DNA from: Prochlorococcus marinus str. MIT 9312
GTDB lineage: Bacteria; Cyanobacteriota; Cyanobacteriia; PCC-6307; Cyanobiaceae
Reading direction: 5' to 3'
NCBI RefSeq assembly: GCF_000012645.1
Contig: NC_007577.1
Coordinates: 372,001 to 436,000 of the forward strand
Length of the DNA stretch: 64,000 nucleotides
Below are positions 35,946 through 45,558 of the stretch, piece after piece. The stretch's first letter is position 1. Every line of letters starts with the position of its first letter. The translations under genes and the position numbers were made by a program. Under the pieces are notes generated by a model, which was not told the origin of the DNA, made no database searches, and saw nothing but the letters and a program-made list of their open reading frames with translations.

Positions 35946-36632
35946 TTATTTAACTTTTAATTCAACTATTCTTCCATCTTTAAATTTGGCTATTTTTTTT
36001 GCACGATTGGCTACTTCATCTTCGTGCGTAACTAAAACTATTGTTATTCCAGATTCATGAAGTTTGTCAAAAAGATCTAGTACATCTTCAGTTGTTTTTG
36101 AATCTAGTGCTCCAGTAGGTTCGTCTGCTAGTAATATTGCAGGGTTATTGATAATAGCCCTAGCAATAGCTACTCGTTGTTGTTGACCTCCTGATAATTG
36201 ATTAGGGCGATTATTCATTCTTTCAGAAAGGCCAACTTTTTTTAAGGCATTCTTGCCTCGCTCTAATCTTTGCTCGGGTTCAATTCCAGCATAAATCATC
36301 GGTAAAATTACGTTCTCAAGTGCGGTTGCGTCTGAGAGTAGATGAAATTGTTGAAAAACGAAGCCTAATTTTTGGTTACGTATCTCCGCTAGCTCATCAT
36401 CAGATAAATTCTCAACAGGAATACCATTTAATTTATAAACACCTTCAGATGGTCTATCTAGACATCCAATGATATTCATAGCTGTACTTTTACCTGAGCC
36501 ACTTGCTCCCATTACAGCTAAATAGTCACCTTTATAAATTTCTAAGTTTATGCTGTCTAAGGCTTTAACAGTTAGATCATCTTTCCCATATTTTTTAGAT
36601 ATTCTCTCTAAACTTGCGACTTTCTTAGACAT
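35946..36632 (-). CDS. ABC transporter ATPase, LolD/MacB/DevA type
   Basis: A 228-residue nucleotide-binding protein with Walker A GASGSGKST, Q-loop FQQFHLL, signature LSGGQQQR and Walker B LLADEPTGALDS. The extra helix region AEIRNQKLGFVFQQFHLLSDATALENV is typical of the MacB/LolD/DevA family that powers export of lipoproteins, macrolides or glycolipids by a mechanotransmission mechanism. No permease or adaptor is beside it, so its partner lies elsewhere. It follows ndhB on the minus strand after 19 bases. Confidence 0.9.
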   Translation of the reverse strand: MSKKVASLERISKKYGKDDLTVKALDSINLEIYKGDYLAVMGASGSGKSTAMNIIGCLDRPSEGVYKLNGIPVENLSDDELAEIRNQKLGFVFQQFHLLSDATALENVILPMIYAGIEPEQRLERGKNALKKVGLSERMNNRPNQLSGGQQQRVAIARAIINNPAILLADEPTGALDSKTTEDVLDLFDKLHESGITIVLVTHEDEVANRAKKIAKFKDGRIVELKVK

Positions 36633-36651
36633 TTTTTATTGAGGAATTCTT

Positions 36652-38172
36652 CTAGGAAATATTGTTTGCCATAGCAATAATTTCTTGTAAAAAAGGAGTT
36701 TCTGAAACTGCTGTGTTAGCTAATTTAAAAAGAGGGTTAGATAGAATTCCTCCAAGAGCTGTTACCGCCACGCAGGTATAAAGTGCAACTCTCAAAGGGG
36801 GCATTCCTACAATCCCCCAATTAATCTCAGGATATGATTTAACTATTTCAGAAGCTTCTTGTGGTTCTTTAACTACCATCATTTTTATAACCGAAATGTA
36901 GTAATAAATAGATATGACTGAAGTTACTAATCCAATGATTACTAATAAATATTGATGATTAGCCCAACCTGCAAAGAACAAATATATCTTTCCAAAAAAT
37001 CCTAACATTGGAGGTAAACCTCCAAGAGAAAGAAGACAAAGGCTTAAGCCTAATGTAATGAGAGGATCCTTTTGGTAAAGTCCTGAGTAATCGAGAATTC
37101 TGTCAGATCCAGTTCTTAATGAGAAAAGTATTACACATGAAAATGCACCCAAATTCATAAATAAATATGCAGCTAAGTATAAAACAGTAGCTGATAAACC
37201 ATCTTGTGTTCCAGATACTATTCCAATCATTACAAATCCCGCTTGACCAATAGAACTGTAAGCCAACATCCTTTTCATTGAGGTTTGAGCAAGGGCTACA
37301 ACATTTCCTAGAGCCATACTCAAGATGGCCAAAATAGTAAATAAAAGTTTCCATTCTTCATCGAAAGAAGAGAAAGTAGTGCTTAATATTCTTATCGCAA
37401 ATGCAAATCCTGCTGTTTTTGAGCCAACAGATAAAAAAGCTACTACAGGTGTAGGTGAACCCTCATATACATCAGGAGTCCATTGATGAAAGGGTACTGC
37501 AGCAATTTTAAATGCAACAGTTGATAAAACAAATACAAGAGCTAGAGAAGTAATGAATGATGGCTTGTTGATTATCTCTAAACCAATTGTTGCTAAGTTT
37601 GTTGAACCACTTAATCCATAAAGAAAAGAGGAGCCATACAAATAGACAGCAGCAGCAGCTGAACCAACAAGTAGATATTTTAAAGCGGCCTCTGAACTTC
37701 TTGGATCTCTCTTGAGGTAACCAGAAAGTAAATAGCTTGCTACCGACAAAGTCTCAAGAGATATAAATATACTAATAAGGTCAGTAGATCCACACAAAAG
37801 CATTGCTCCAAGAGTTGCCGAAAGAACTATAGCTGCGAACTCCCCAATTGGGCTTCCACTTTGTTCTGTATAACGCCAGCTTATAAGTAAAGAAACTAAA
37901 GTTGATAAAGCTATTATTGCTCTAAATGCGATTGCCAAATTATCTGAATTAAAGGAACCAAGAAATGCACTATTTACTGGATTACTCCATTGCAAGGCTA
38001 AACTAAAAAGTGAACTACCAATTGATAAATAGCAAATTATTGGTGCCCATTTTGATGCAGTTTTTTCTCCTGCTAAATCTACAAGAAGAGTCCCAACAAT
38101 ACCTAGTAAGATAAAAGCCTCTGGAATAATGGCTTGAGCATTTAAGTTAATTGTAAAGATTTCGTTGGGCAC
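36652..38172 (-). CDS. ndhB: NAD(P)H-quinone oxidoreductase subunit 2 (NdhB)
   Basis: A proton-pumping membrane subunit of the photosynthetic NDH-1 complex, which supports cyclic electron flow and respiration. The 506 residues hold about 14 membrane helices and the proton-translocating family sequences [31 protein letters not shown] and [19 protein letters not shown]. It is transcribed leftward and diverges from topA across 175 bases. Confidence 0.96.
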   Translation of the reverse strand: MPNEIFTINLNAQAIIPEAFILLGIVGTLLVDLAGEKTASKWAPIICYLSIGSSLFSLALQWSNPVNSAFLGSFNSDNLAIAFRAIIALSTLVSLLISWRYTEQSGSPIGEFAAIVLSATLGAMLLCGSTDLISIFISLETLSVASYLLSGYLKRDPRSSEAALKYLLVGSAAAAVYLYGSSFLYGLSGSTNLATIGLEIINKPSFITSLALVFVLSTVAFKIAAVPFHQWTPDVYEGSPTPVVAFLSVGSKTAGFAFAIRILSTTFSSFDEEWKLLFTILAILSMALGNVVALAQTSMKRMLAYSSIGQAGFVMIGIVSGTQDGLSATVLYLAAYLFMNLGAFSCVILFSLRTGSDRILDYSGLYQKDPLITLGLSLCLLSLGGLPPMLGFFGKIYLFFAGWANHQYLLVIIGLVTSVISIYYYISVIKMMVVKEPQEASEIVKSYPEINWGIVGMPPLRVALYTCVAVTALGGILSNPLFKLANTAVSETPFLQEIIAMANNIS

Positions 38173-38218
38173 TTTATTAAATTGGATTAAATTAGATGTT
38201 TGATTGTAAGGGTCAAAG

Positions 38219-38242
38219 AGTTAATCTTAACTTGATTATAAT
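38219..38242 (+). promoter_or_regulatory. Candidate topA promoter with small palindrome
   Basis: TATAAT stands at 38237-38242, about 105 bases before the topA start. Just upstream is the palindrome AGTTAA-TC-TTAACT at 38219-38232, which overlaps where a -35 element would be, so a repressor could act there. No good -35 consensus is present. The remaining bases of the 175-base divergent gap show nothing else. Confidence 0.25.
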
Positions 38243-38347
38243 TTGTGGGTATGATTTTTGAAATTTTCAGGAGAAATTACTTGAAAAAGTTTCAAATAAT
38301 CATAATATGCCCTAACTGAACAAAAACACCAATTTTTGAAATAAACC

Positions 38348-40954
38348 TTGGATCACACACTAGTTATTGTTGAAAGTCCCACTAAAGCAAAAACTATAAG
38401 AAAGTTTTTGCCTTCTAATTATGAAGTTCTTGCTTCAATGGGCCACGTAAGAGATCTTCCAAAAGGGGCGGCTGAAATCCCTGCTGCAGTTAAAAAGGAA
38501 AAATGGTCAAGGATAGGAGTAAATACAACAGAAGATTTTGAACCACTTTATATAGTTCCAAAAGACAAGAAAAAGGTTGTTAAAGAGTTGAAAAATGCAT
38601 TAAAAGGTGCGACCCAACTACTATTGGCAACTGATGAAGACAGAGAGGGAGAGAGTATTAGCTGGCATCTTTTGCAAATACTTAAGCCTAAAATACCTAC
38701 TAAGAGAATGGTTTTTCACGAAATTACAAAAAAGGCAATTAATAAAGCGTTAGATCAAACTAGAGAAATTGACATGGAACTTGTTCAAGCTCAAGAAACT
38801 AGAAGAATCTTGGATAGGCTTTTTGGATATGAATTATCTCCACTACTTTGGAAGAAAGTAGCTCCCAGATTATCTGCTGGTCGCGTTCAATCAGTATCTG
38901 TAAGACTTCTTGTTAGAAGAGAGAGAGAAAGAAGATCCTTTAAAAAAGCTAGTTACTGGGGGATTAAAGCTTCTTTAGAGAAAGATAATATTACTTTCGA
39001 AACTAGATTATTTAGTTTGAAAGGGCAAAGAATTTCCAATGGTTCAGATTTTGATGAACAGACTGGCAAATTAAAACGAGGAAATAAATCATTGATAATT
39101 AGAGAAGAAAAGGTAAATGAATTGTTAAAGGATTTTTCTTCTGAGGATTGGTTAGTGTCAAAAATTGAAAAAAAACCATCCATTCGTAAGCCAGTACCTC
39201 CATTTACAACTAGTACATTGCAACAAGAAGCAAACAGGAAACTTCGCTTGTCTGCAAGAGAAACCATGAGATGTGCACAAGGTCTATATGAGAGAGGTTT
39301 CATAACATATATGAGAACTGATTCAGTGCATCTTTCCGAACAAGCTACAAGAGCTGCTAGAGAATGTGTAAGTTCCATGTATGGGAAAGAATACTTATCT
39401 AATTCACCAAGACAATTTAATTCAACTGCAAGAAACGCTCAAGAAGCACACGAAGCTATTAGGCCGGCAGGTGAGGTATTTAAAACACCAAAGGAAACTA
39501 ATTTAACTGGTAGAGACTTATCTCTTTACGATTTAGTTTGGAAAAGAACTGTAGCTAGTCAAATGGCTGAAGCTAGGCTAACAATGATTAATGCTGAAAT
39601 CAGTGTAGGGGATGGCTTATTTAAATCGAGCGGGAAAAGTATTGATTTTGCAGGATTCTTCAGAGCTTATGTGGAGGGAAGTGATGACCCGAGTTCATCC
39701 CTTGAACAACAAGAAATAATTCTTCCAAACTTAACAACTGGAACATGTCTTGAAGTTACTGATAAGGAACCTACTTTTCATGAAACTAAACCACCTGCAA
39801 GATATACAGAGGCTGCATTAGTTAAAGTCCTTGAAAAAGAGGGGATTGGAAGACCTTCTACCTATGCAAGCATTATTGGGACAATTGTGGATAGAGGTTA
39901 TGCAAATATATCTTCCAATACTTTGGCTCCAACGTTTACAGCTTTTGCCGTTACCGCTCTCTTAGAAGAACATTTCCCTGATCTAGTTGATACTACTTTT
40001 ACTGCAAAAATGGAATCTTCATTGGATGAAATATCCTCAGGTAATCTTGAGTGGCTACCATACTTAGAGACTTTTTATAAAGGTAAAAATGGTCTGGAGG
40101 TGAAAGTTCAGAAAACAGAGGGTGACATTGATGGTAAAGCTTATAGACAAGTTGATTTCGAAGACCTCCCTTGCGTAGTTAGAATAGGTTCTAACGGACC
40201 TTGGCTTGAGGGTATAAAAATTGATGAATCTGGTAATGAAATCCAGGCGAAAGGGAATCTTCCAATGGATATTACTCCTGGAGATTTAGATAAAAAGCAA
40301 GTTGATCAAATTTTAAGTGGCCCATCAGATCTTGGAACTGATCCAAAAACTGGGGAAAAAGTATTTTTAAGATTTGGACCTTATGGACCTTACGTCCAAT
40401 TGGGAAATAATGATCAGGATAAAGCTAAACCAAGAAGAGCTTCATTACCCAAAGAGTTGAAAACTGATGATTTAACTCTAGATGAGGCTCTAGTACTTTT
40501 AAGTTTGCCTAGATTACTAGGAGTTCATCCTGAAGGAGGTATTGTTGAGGCAGATAGGGGAAGATTTGGACCTTATATTAAATGGATTAAAAATGAAAAT
40601 GAGTCTGAAAATAGATCATTAAAAAAAGAGGATGATGTTTTTACAGTTGATTTAAAACGAGCATTAGAAATCCTTGCGATGCCAAAAATGGGAAGAGGTG
40701 GTCAAGAGGTACTTAAAGACTTTGGAAAACCAAAAGAATTTAAAGATAAAATCCAAATATTAAATGGAAGATATGGAGTCTATTTAAAATGTGGCAAAAC
40801 TAATGTTTCGCTTGCAAAAGATACTGATTTAGAGAAAATCTCAATAGATGATGCTGTATTGCTTCTGGATGAAAAACTAAAAGATAAAAAAGGATCTATT
40901 TCAAAAAAAATAAAAATAAGTAATAAAAAAATTGCAAGAAAAAAGAAAAGTTAA
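38348..40954 (+). CDS. topA: DNA topoisomerase I
   Basis: A type IA topoisomerase that relaxes negative supercoils. The 868 residues begin with the Toprim domain (VIVESPTKAKTIRKFLP, acidic triad in ATDEDREGESISWHL). The nucleophile tyrosine is in GFITYMRTDS. The C-terminus has several GRFGPY(I/V) repeats, the cyanobacterial replacement of the zinc fingers found in E. coli TopA, ending in a lysine-rich tail. The start is TTG. A lipoprotein gene follows four bases after the stop. Confidence 0.96.
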   Translation: MDHTLVIVESPTKAKTIRKFLPSNYEVLASMGHVRDLPKGAAEIPAAVKKEKWSRIGVNTTEDFEPLYIVPKDKKKVVKELKNALKGATQLLLATDEDREGESISWHLLQILKPKIPTKRMVFHEITKKAINKALDQTREIDMELVQAQETRRILDRLFGYELSPLLWKKVAPRLSAGRVQSVSVRLLVRRERERRSFKKASYWGIKASLEKDNITFETRLFSLKGQRISNGSDFDEQTGKLKRGNKSLIIREEKVNELLKDFSSEDWLVSKIEKKPSIRKPVPPFTTSTLQQEANRKLRLSARETMRCAQGLYERGFITYMRTDSVHLSEQATRAARECVSSMYGKEYLSNSPRQFNSTARNAQEAHEAIRPAGEVFKTPKETNLTGRDLSLYDLVWKRTVASQMAEARLTMINAEISVGDGLFKSSGKSIDFAGFFRAYVEGSDDPSSSLEQQEIILPNLTTGTCLEVTDKEPTFHETKPPARYTEAALVKVLEKEGIGRPSTYASIIGTIVDRGYANISSNTLAPTFTAFAVTALLEEHFPDLVDTTFTAKMESSLDEISSGNLEWLPYLETFYKGKNGLEVKVQKTEGDIDGKAYRQVDFEDLPCVVRIGSNGPWLEGIKIDESGNEIQAKGNLPMDITPGDLDKKQVDQILSGPSDLGTDPKTGEKVFLRFGPYGPYVQLGNNDQDKAKPRRASLPKELKTDDLTLDEALVLLSLPRLLGVHPEGGIVEADRGRFGPYIKWIKNENESENRSLKKEDDVFTVDLKRALEILAMPKMGRGGQEVLKDFGKPKEFKDKIQILNGRYGVYLKCGKTNVSLAKDTDLEKISIDDAVLLLDEKLKDKKGSISKKIKISNKKIARKKKS

Positions 40955-40958
40955 AAAT

Positions 40959-41579
40959 ATGATTTTAAAAAAAAAAGAATTTTTTTTATTAATTTTTTTA
41001 ATTTTAATGCAATCATGCTCAGGAGGGAGAATTGGGAATTTTCTTGAAAGTAGTTTTAATGATTTAGAAAAAATAAGCCAAGATGAAGATTTTCAAAAGA
41101 ATTTAGAAAAACCAAAATCTGTTCTTGAAAATAAAAAGATTAATGAAAAAAATAATGAAAAAAGAAAAAAAATAGAAAAATCAAAATCTGTTCTTGAAAA
41201 TAAAAAGATTAATGAAAAAAATAATGAAAAAAGAAAAAAAATAGAAAAACCAAAATCTGTTCTTGAAAATAAAAAGATTAATGAAAAAAATAATGAAAAA
41301 AGAAAAAAAATAGAAAAATCAAAATCTGTTCTTGAAAATAAAAAAGAAATAAATTCTGAAAAAATACAAAAACAAAAAAATAACAAAATTAAGAATTCTT
41401 CAAAAAAAAGAAAAATTGAGCTTCAATCTTACAAAATAATTTTCATACTGAAAGATGTAGATCCTAAAGATCCTACTGAAGAGTTAAGTACCATATTGAG
41501 TGATTCTGAGGTAAATTTTGAAATAGAAAAGATTGAACGTATTTTAGATTCAAAAAATAAAATTATGAATAAAAATTAA
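40959..41579 (+). CDS. Predicted lipoprotein with charged tandem repeats
   Basis: From the ATG at 40959 it has 206 residues; a TTG inside topA would add nine more and is unlikely. The N-terminus is a lipoprotein signal, MILKKKEFFLLIFLILMQSC, with Cys20 as the lipidation site. Then come three full and one partial copy of a 23-residue Lys/Glu/Asn repeat (SVLENKKINEKNNEKRKK) and a non-repeat C-terminal domain (SYKIIFILKDVDPKDPTEELSTIL...). I do not recognise the family. Sequence composition of the repeat suggests a helical or extended spacer across the periplasm. It is probably co-transcribed with topA and the DUF2232 gene. Confidence 0.72.
   Translation: MILKKKEFFLLIFLILMQSCSGGRIGNFLESSFNDLEKISQDEDFQKNLEKPKSVLENKKINEKNNEKRKKIEKSKSVLENKKINEKNNEKRKKIEKPKSVLENKKINEKNNEKRKKIEKSKSVLENKKEINSEKIQKQKNNKIKNSSKKRKIELQSYKIIFILKDVDPKDPTEELSTILSDSEVNFEIEKIERILDSKNKIMNKN
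41112..41345 (+). repeat. 69-bp in-frame tandem repeat
   Basis: Units start at 41112, 41181, 41250 and 41319, each 69 bases (23 codons) apart; the fourth is cut off after about 27 bases. The copies are nearly identical. Odd copies begin with Pro codons (CCA) and even copies with Ser codons (TCA), so the array also has a 138-base period, suggesting duplication of a two-unit block. Confidence 0.92.
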
Positions 41580-41601
41580 CTCAAAATATTCAATAAAAAA
41601 A

Positions 41602-42240
41602 ATGAGAATAAAAACAAAAAATGAAGCATTAAATATTGTCGAGACATCATATCTGGCATCACTTTCGTCATTATTATGGGTTGCTTTATATTATTTGCCA
41701 ATTGGGGGAGCTTTATTGAGGTTAATTTTACCTCTTCCAATGATCTTATTGCATTTGAGAAGAGGAACTAAAACTGCATTGGAAGGACTCCTAATACAAT
41801 TTTTACTTCTATTTATAATTATGGGCCCTGTTAGAGGAACCTTATTTTTATTCCCCTATGGGATTTTGGCTTTTTGGTTAGGTTGGTGTTGGTTTAAAGA
41901 AAAAAGTTGGAGACTAAGTTTAACCATTGGAGTTATTATTGGAACTCTAGGGTTCTTCTTACGCGTAATAGCATTATCTACGTTAGTTGGAGATAATCTT
42001 TGGCTGTTAATTACTAGAGCAAGTTTTGGACTAATAGAAAAGTTTATTGGATTATTTAATTTACCTTTTTCGCCATCAATTTTAAGTATCCAATTAGTTG
42101 CAATTTTATTAATAATTTTTCAAGAAATAGTTTATGTTTTAACAGTTTATATAGTTGCCTATTCTCTTTTCCCAAGATTAAAATTAACTATCCCAGATCC
42201 TCCAAGATTATTAAATACTCTAGTTGATTTAAATCATTGA
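41602..42240 (+). CDS. DUF2232 membrane protein
   Basis: A 212-residue polytopic membrane protein with about six hydrophobic segments and few charged residues between them. The pattern is that of the DUF2232 family (YybS-like), predicted to be an integral transporter or S-component-like protein with unknown substrate. The next gene, cobT, starts 13 bases later, so a link to corrinoid or metal handling is possible but unproven. It begins 22 bases after the lipoprotein gene. Confidence 0.75.
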   Translation: MRIKTKNEALNIVETSYLASLSSLLWVALYYLPIGGALLRLILPLPMILLHLRRGTKTALEGLLIQFLLLFIIMGPVRGTLFLFPYGILAFWLGWCWFKEKSWRLSLTIGVIIGTLGFFLRVIALSTLVGDNLWLLITRASFGLIEKFIGLFNLPFSPSILSIQLVAILLIIFQEIVYVLTVYIVAYSLFPRLKLTIPDPPRLLNTLVDLNH

Positions 42241-42253
42241 TAAAGAAATAAGA

Positions 42254-43411
42254 ATGTATAGTACAGAATTAGGGATAAATCTTTTTGGAAGTGAATCCAA
42301 TAAAAAAATACAACTCAACAGAATAAAGATACTCCAAAAGAAAATAAATAATTTCAAAATATTTCTTGTAATTGCAGGCACTAATACATCTCAAATTAAA
42401 GGAATTTCTGCTGCAGGTATTAATGCAAAATCTAGGAGAATAACTGCGCTGGCAGATGCCGAATTTTTGCTTAAGGGTGCTTCAAAAGATCATAAATATA
42501 AATTACCTCGTCTTAATGCAGGAGTAACTCCGGCCCTAATAAGTCATGTTTGTTCAAAGCTTATAAATGTTTATCCAGTTATTGTTCCTTTGGGAATAGG
42601 AGTAAGGCCTTACTTTAATCATTTGGTTGTAGAAGATAGGGATTTGGGACCATCAAATTGTCTTACTACTGGTAAATCTATGACTAAAGAGAGAGTTTTA
42701 AATCTCTATGAGAAAGGTCTTGCGATAGGAAAATCTTCAAAACAACCCATTTTAATTTCTGAATCTGTCCCAGGGGGTACCACAACTGCTCAGGCAGTAA
42801 TGGAAGCTTTTGGTTTGCGGGTATCTAATTTAGTAGGAAGTAGTTTATTTAAAGCCCCAAGAGAACTGAGAAGAAAAGTAGTTCAAAAAGGACTTTTAAA
42901 TGCAAATCTCAAGACTGATTTTGACTCTTTTGATGTTGTCGCATCAGTGGGAGATCCTTTTCAAGCTTTCTCAATGGGTTTATTAATTGGTGCCAGGTTG
43001 GCGAACCAACCTGTCATATTATCTGGTGGAAGTCAAATGCTAGCTGTCATTTTGCTTGTATTAGAATTCTTAGGTGAAAAAAATAAAGATGACTTTATTG
43101 AGGATGTTTTTATTGCAACAACTGGGTGGCTTGTAAAAGATAATTCTCTAAATGATTTATTAAATTTAATAAATGAGAAATATGATGCCAACTTATTAGG
43201 TTTAGCAAGCCCTTTAAATTTCCAATCGTCAATATACAAAGAATTGATGGATTATGAATTGGGTCATGTAAAAGAAGGTGTTGGCGCTGGTGGAATATCA
43301 ATTCTTGCTTTCCTAAATGGATTTAAAAATAAAGAAATAGTTTCATTGTGTCAACAAAATCTGGAAATAATGAAGGGTCTAGGTCAAATTTCTTTAGAGA
43401 AGGATTGCTGA
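42254..43411 (+). CDS. cobT: CobT-like nicotinate-nucleotide-dimethylbenzimidazole phosphoribosyltransferase
   Basis: A 385-residue protein of the cyanobacterial/archaeal CobT-like family (TIGR00303), which activates the lower ligand of cobamides. It contains VIAGTNTSQIKGISAAGINAKSRR, ESVPGGTTTAQAVMEAFGL and a VGDPFQAFSMGLLIGARL segment. Picocyanobacteria make pseudocobalamin with adenine as lower base, so the ligand here may be adenine; that is family knowledge. The stop codon abuts the ATG of the next gene. Confidence 0.88.
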   Translation: MYSTELGINLFGSESNKKIQLNRIKILQKKINNFKIFLVIAGTNTSQIKGISAAGINAKSRRITALADAEFLLKGASKDHKYKLPRLNAGVTPALISHVCSKLINVYPVIVPLGIGVRPYFNHLVVEDRDLGPSNCLTTGKSMTKERVLNLYEKGLAIGKSSKQPILISESVPGGTTTAQAVMEAFGLRVSNLVGSSLFKAPRELRRKVVQKGLLNANLKTDFDSFDVVASVGDPFQAFSMGLLIGARLANQPVILSGGSQMLAVILLVLEFLGEKNKDDFIEDVFIATTGWLVKDNSLNDLLNLINEKYDANLLGLASPLNFQSSIYKELMDYELGHVKEGVGAGGISILAFLNGFKNKEIVSLCQQNLEIMKGLGQISLEKDC

Positions 43412-44410
43412 ATGTTATCAAAATTTGCAACCAGAAGAGAATTTTTAAATTGTGGTAAGCTTTCGCTTTTATTTCTCTTAAACTCTTGCAGTAATCTTCC
43501 TAATAAAGTAAAGATTGCACTACAAAATTCTTTTTATCCACAATCTTTTAAAGATACGATTCCAAAAGAATGGAAAAAGGAAAAAATTAATTTTGAAACT
43601 ATCCAGCTACATAAAAATAGAAACACAATTTTCAACTCTGACTTTACCTTAATAAACGATGGATGGATTAATAGTATAGATTTTGCGCTATTTGAAAAAA
43701 TAAATGAATATCCATTGAGCGAAAATTTGGATAAGAGATCAATAGATTTTTTAGGAAGTTTTAATGAAAATCAAAGAAGTAAATTATTTCCTATTGGCGT
43801 AGTACCTTACACAATTATTATTAAAAATAATAAAGAACTAATAAATTCAGCAAGAACTTCTTGGGATTTTCTTCTGTCTAAAAAATTAACGGGGAAAATT
43901 ATTTTTCCACAAAGTCCCAGAATAATATTATCAATTGCAAAAAAAATTAATTCGTCTAACTCTTTAAAAAAACTCAAAAGCCAAGCAATGTTATTTGATG
44001 ATAAAAATATGCTCAACTGGTTAATTAATTCCGATGCTTGCGTCGCCATAGTTCCTTATAGTCTATGCTCAAAATATTTAAAAATAGATCCCAGACTTTC
44101 TTTGGTTTTCCCAAGCCAAGGAGTACCTTTGATGTGGCATTTTCTCCTTAGTCGATCAAATCTAAATAATGCAGTATTAATTAAATGGATTAAATCTTTA
44201 GAAAATAAATCAGTAGTAGATAAATTAGTAAGTAAAGGTTGGTATCTACCATTTAATAGTGATTATTTACAAAGTAAATACAAATCTGAGATGTTACCTA
44301 TCACAGGCCCTTCTCAGAAATGTTGGGATAATAGTTGGTCTTTCCCTGTCTTAACAAATGAACAAAAAATTAATCTTAAAAATTCCTGGAATGAATCTTT
44401 AACCCCATAA
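43412..44410 (+). CDS. Predicted periplasmic substrate-binding lipoprotein, twin-arginine signal
   Basis: A 332-residue protein. The N-terminus has a twin-arginine motif (RREFLNCGKLSLLFLLNSCSN) with a lipobox-like cysteine after it. The body shows the fold pattern of a solute-binding protein, with IGVVPYTIIIKNNKELI, SWDFLLSKKLTGKIIFPQSPR and MWHFLLSRSNLNNAVLIKWI, like polyamine or thiamine/iron-type binding proteins. No transporter genes are adjacent. It starts directly at the cobT stop, so the two are co-translated. The end overlaps the convergent aldo/keto reductase by 12 bases. Confidence 0.75.
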   Translation: MLSKFATRREFLNCGKLSLLFLLNSCSNLPNKVKIALQNSFYPQSFKDTIPKEWKKEKINFETIQLHKNRNTIFNSDFTLINDGWINSIDFALFEKINEYPLSENLDKRSIDFLGSFNENQRSKLFPIGVVPYTIIIKNNKELINSARTSWDFLLSKKLTGKIIFPQSPRIILSIAKKINSSNSLKKLKSQAMLFDDKNMLNWLINSDACVAIVPYSLCSKYLKIDPRLSLVFPSQGVPLMWHFLLSRSNLNNAVLIKWIKSLENKSVVDKLVSKGWYLPFNSDYLQSKYKSEMLPITGPSQKCWDNSWSFPVLTNEQKINLKNSWNESLTP

Positions 44411-45541
44411 TCTTTTTCTTGGAGTTTCAATTAATAAGTTATGAGTTTGTTTTAATAAATTTGGTATATCTAATTTACTAGGACATTTAGGAACACATTC
44501 ATTGCATTCTTGACAAAATGAGGAATTTTTCTCTTCCCACCAGTGGCCTGCTTTTCCTATTAAATTGTATCTTTCTTTTGAAAATTCTAATTGGCCATAA
44601 CCAATAGATATATTCCTTAAACGAAGTATCTCTGGAATAGGTATTTCATTTGGGCATGGTAGACAGCATCTGCATTGCTCACATTTTGTTGAGTTTAATC
44701 TTTCATTAGCTACTTCCTCAATTTTATTTAGGGCGCTTTTTTCAAGTATTGTAAGCCTCTCGCAAGAGTTTCTAAGTTTATTCGCAAACTCAAAATCCTT
44801 TTTATTTGTTGCTCCCAAGGACAAAGTTGTAATCCCTTTTGCCAACAAAAATCTATATGCTAATTCTAATGGATGAAAAGGCTTAGAGGCTTCTAACAAA
44901 ATATCACTTGGAGAATATAATCTTCCGCCTTTATCAGCAGGCGATATTGCTATTACTCCCATACCTTTTTTTATAGCTTGCTCCGCCAAAGTAATTTTAG
45001 ATTGATCTAAATAATGTAAATGAAGACTACAAAAACTAAAAACTTCACTGTTAATTGCTTCATTAATAAGTGAATAACTTCCGTGAGAACTAAAACCAAC
45101 TTGTTCAACTAGTTCCTTCTCAAGTATCCATGATATGAATTTCTTACCCTCTCCAGCCAGAACCCAATCTAGATGTTGTTTTAAGTTTATTCCATGAACT
45201 GCAAGATTATTAATTTTCTTAAGATTTAACTTCTTAAGAGAATTTTGAAAATTATTTTTTAGAAATTCAAAATCACCCTTTGGTAAAACTTTGGTAGTAA
45301 TCACCCAATTTTTTTCAGATATGTTCTCTTCTATTGCTAGTTTTTTTATTGAATTTCCAACAAGTAATTCTGAATCACCATAAGAAGGAGCTGTTTCGAT
45401 GTGGTTAATTCCGACATAGTATGCATTTTTTATTATGCTATACATTTTTTCGACACTTTCAGTTGCGCGCATTGTCCCTAAAGTGAATAAGCTCACTTTT
45501 GCCCCTTTACCAAATGATCTTTTCTGTGAATTAATAATCAT
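44399..45541 (-). CDS. Aldo/keto reductase with C-terminal ferredoxin-type domain
   Basis: A 380-residue fusion. Residues 1-280 form the aldo/keto reductase TIM barrel: Tyr54 in ETAPSYGDSE, Lys84 in TTKVLP and His116 in LAVHGIN make up three of the tetrad. The fourth, normally aspartate, is glutamate (Glu49). Residues 290-365 hold two 4Fe-4S motifs, CEQCRCCLPCP and CQECNECVPKCP, which suggest electron exchange with ferredoxin-like partners. The physiological substrate is unknown. It diverges from ribE across 112 bases. Confidence 0.87.
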   Translation of the reverse strand: MIINSQKRSFGKGAKVSLFTLGTMRATESVEKMYSIIKNAYYVGINHIETAPSYGDSELLVGNSIKKLAIEENISEKNWVITTKVLPKGDFEFLKNNFQNSLKKLNLKKINNLAVHGINLKQHLDWVLAGEGKKFISWILEKELVEQVGFSSHGSYSLINEAINSEVFSFCSLHLHYLDQSKITLAEQAIKKGMGVIAISPADKGGRLYSPSDILLEASKPFHPLELAYRFLLAKGITTLSLGATNKKDFEFANKLRNSCERLTILEKSALNKIEEVANERLNSTKCEQCRCCLPCPNEIPIPEILRLRNISIGYGQLEFSKERYNLIGKAGHWWEEKNSSFCQECNECVPKCPSKLDIPNLLKQTHNLLIETPRKRLWG

Positions 45542-45558
45542 CTAAATATGATCAATTT

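Noticed and set aside
41112-41345. CRISPR array
   Set aside because: Repeats are contiguous with no spacers, are multiples of three and are coding.
41093-41386. Minus-strand frame of Phe/Ser/Leu repeats
   Set aside because: It mirrors the AT-rich 69-bp repeats of the lipoprotein gene. The + strand has a signal peptide and fits between neighbours.
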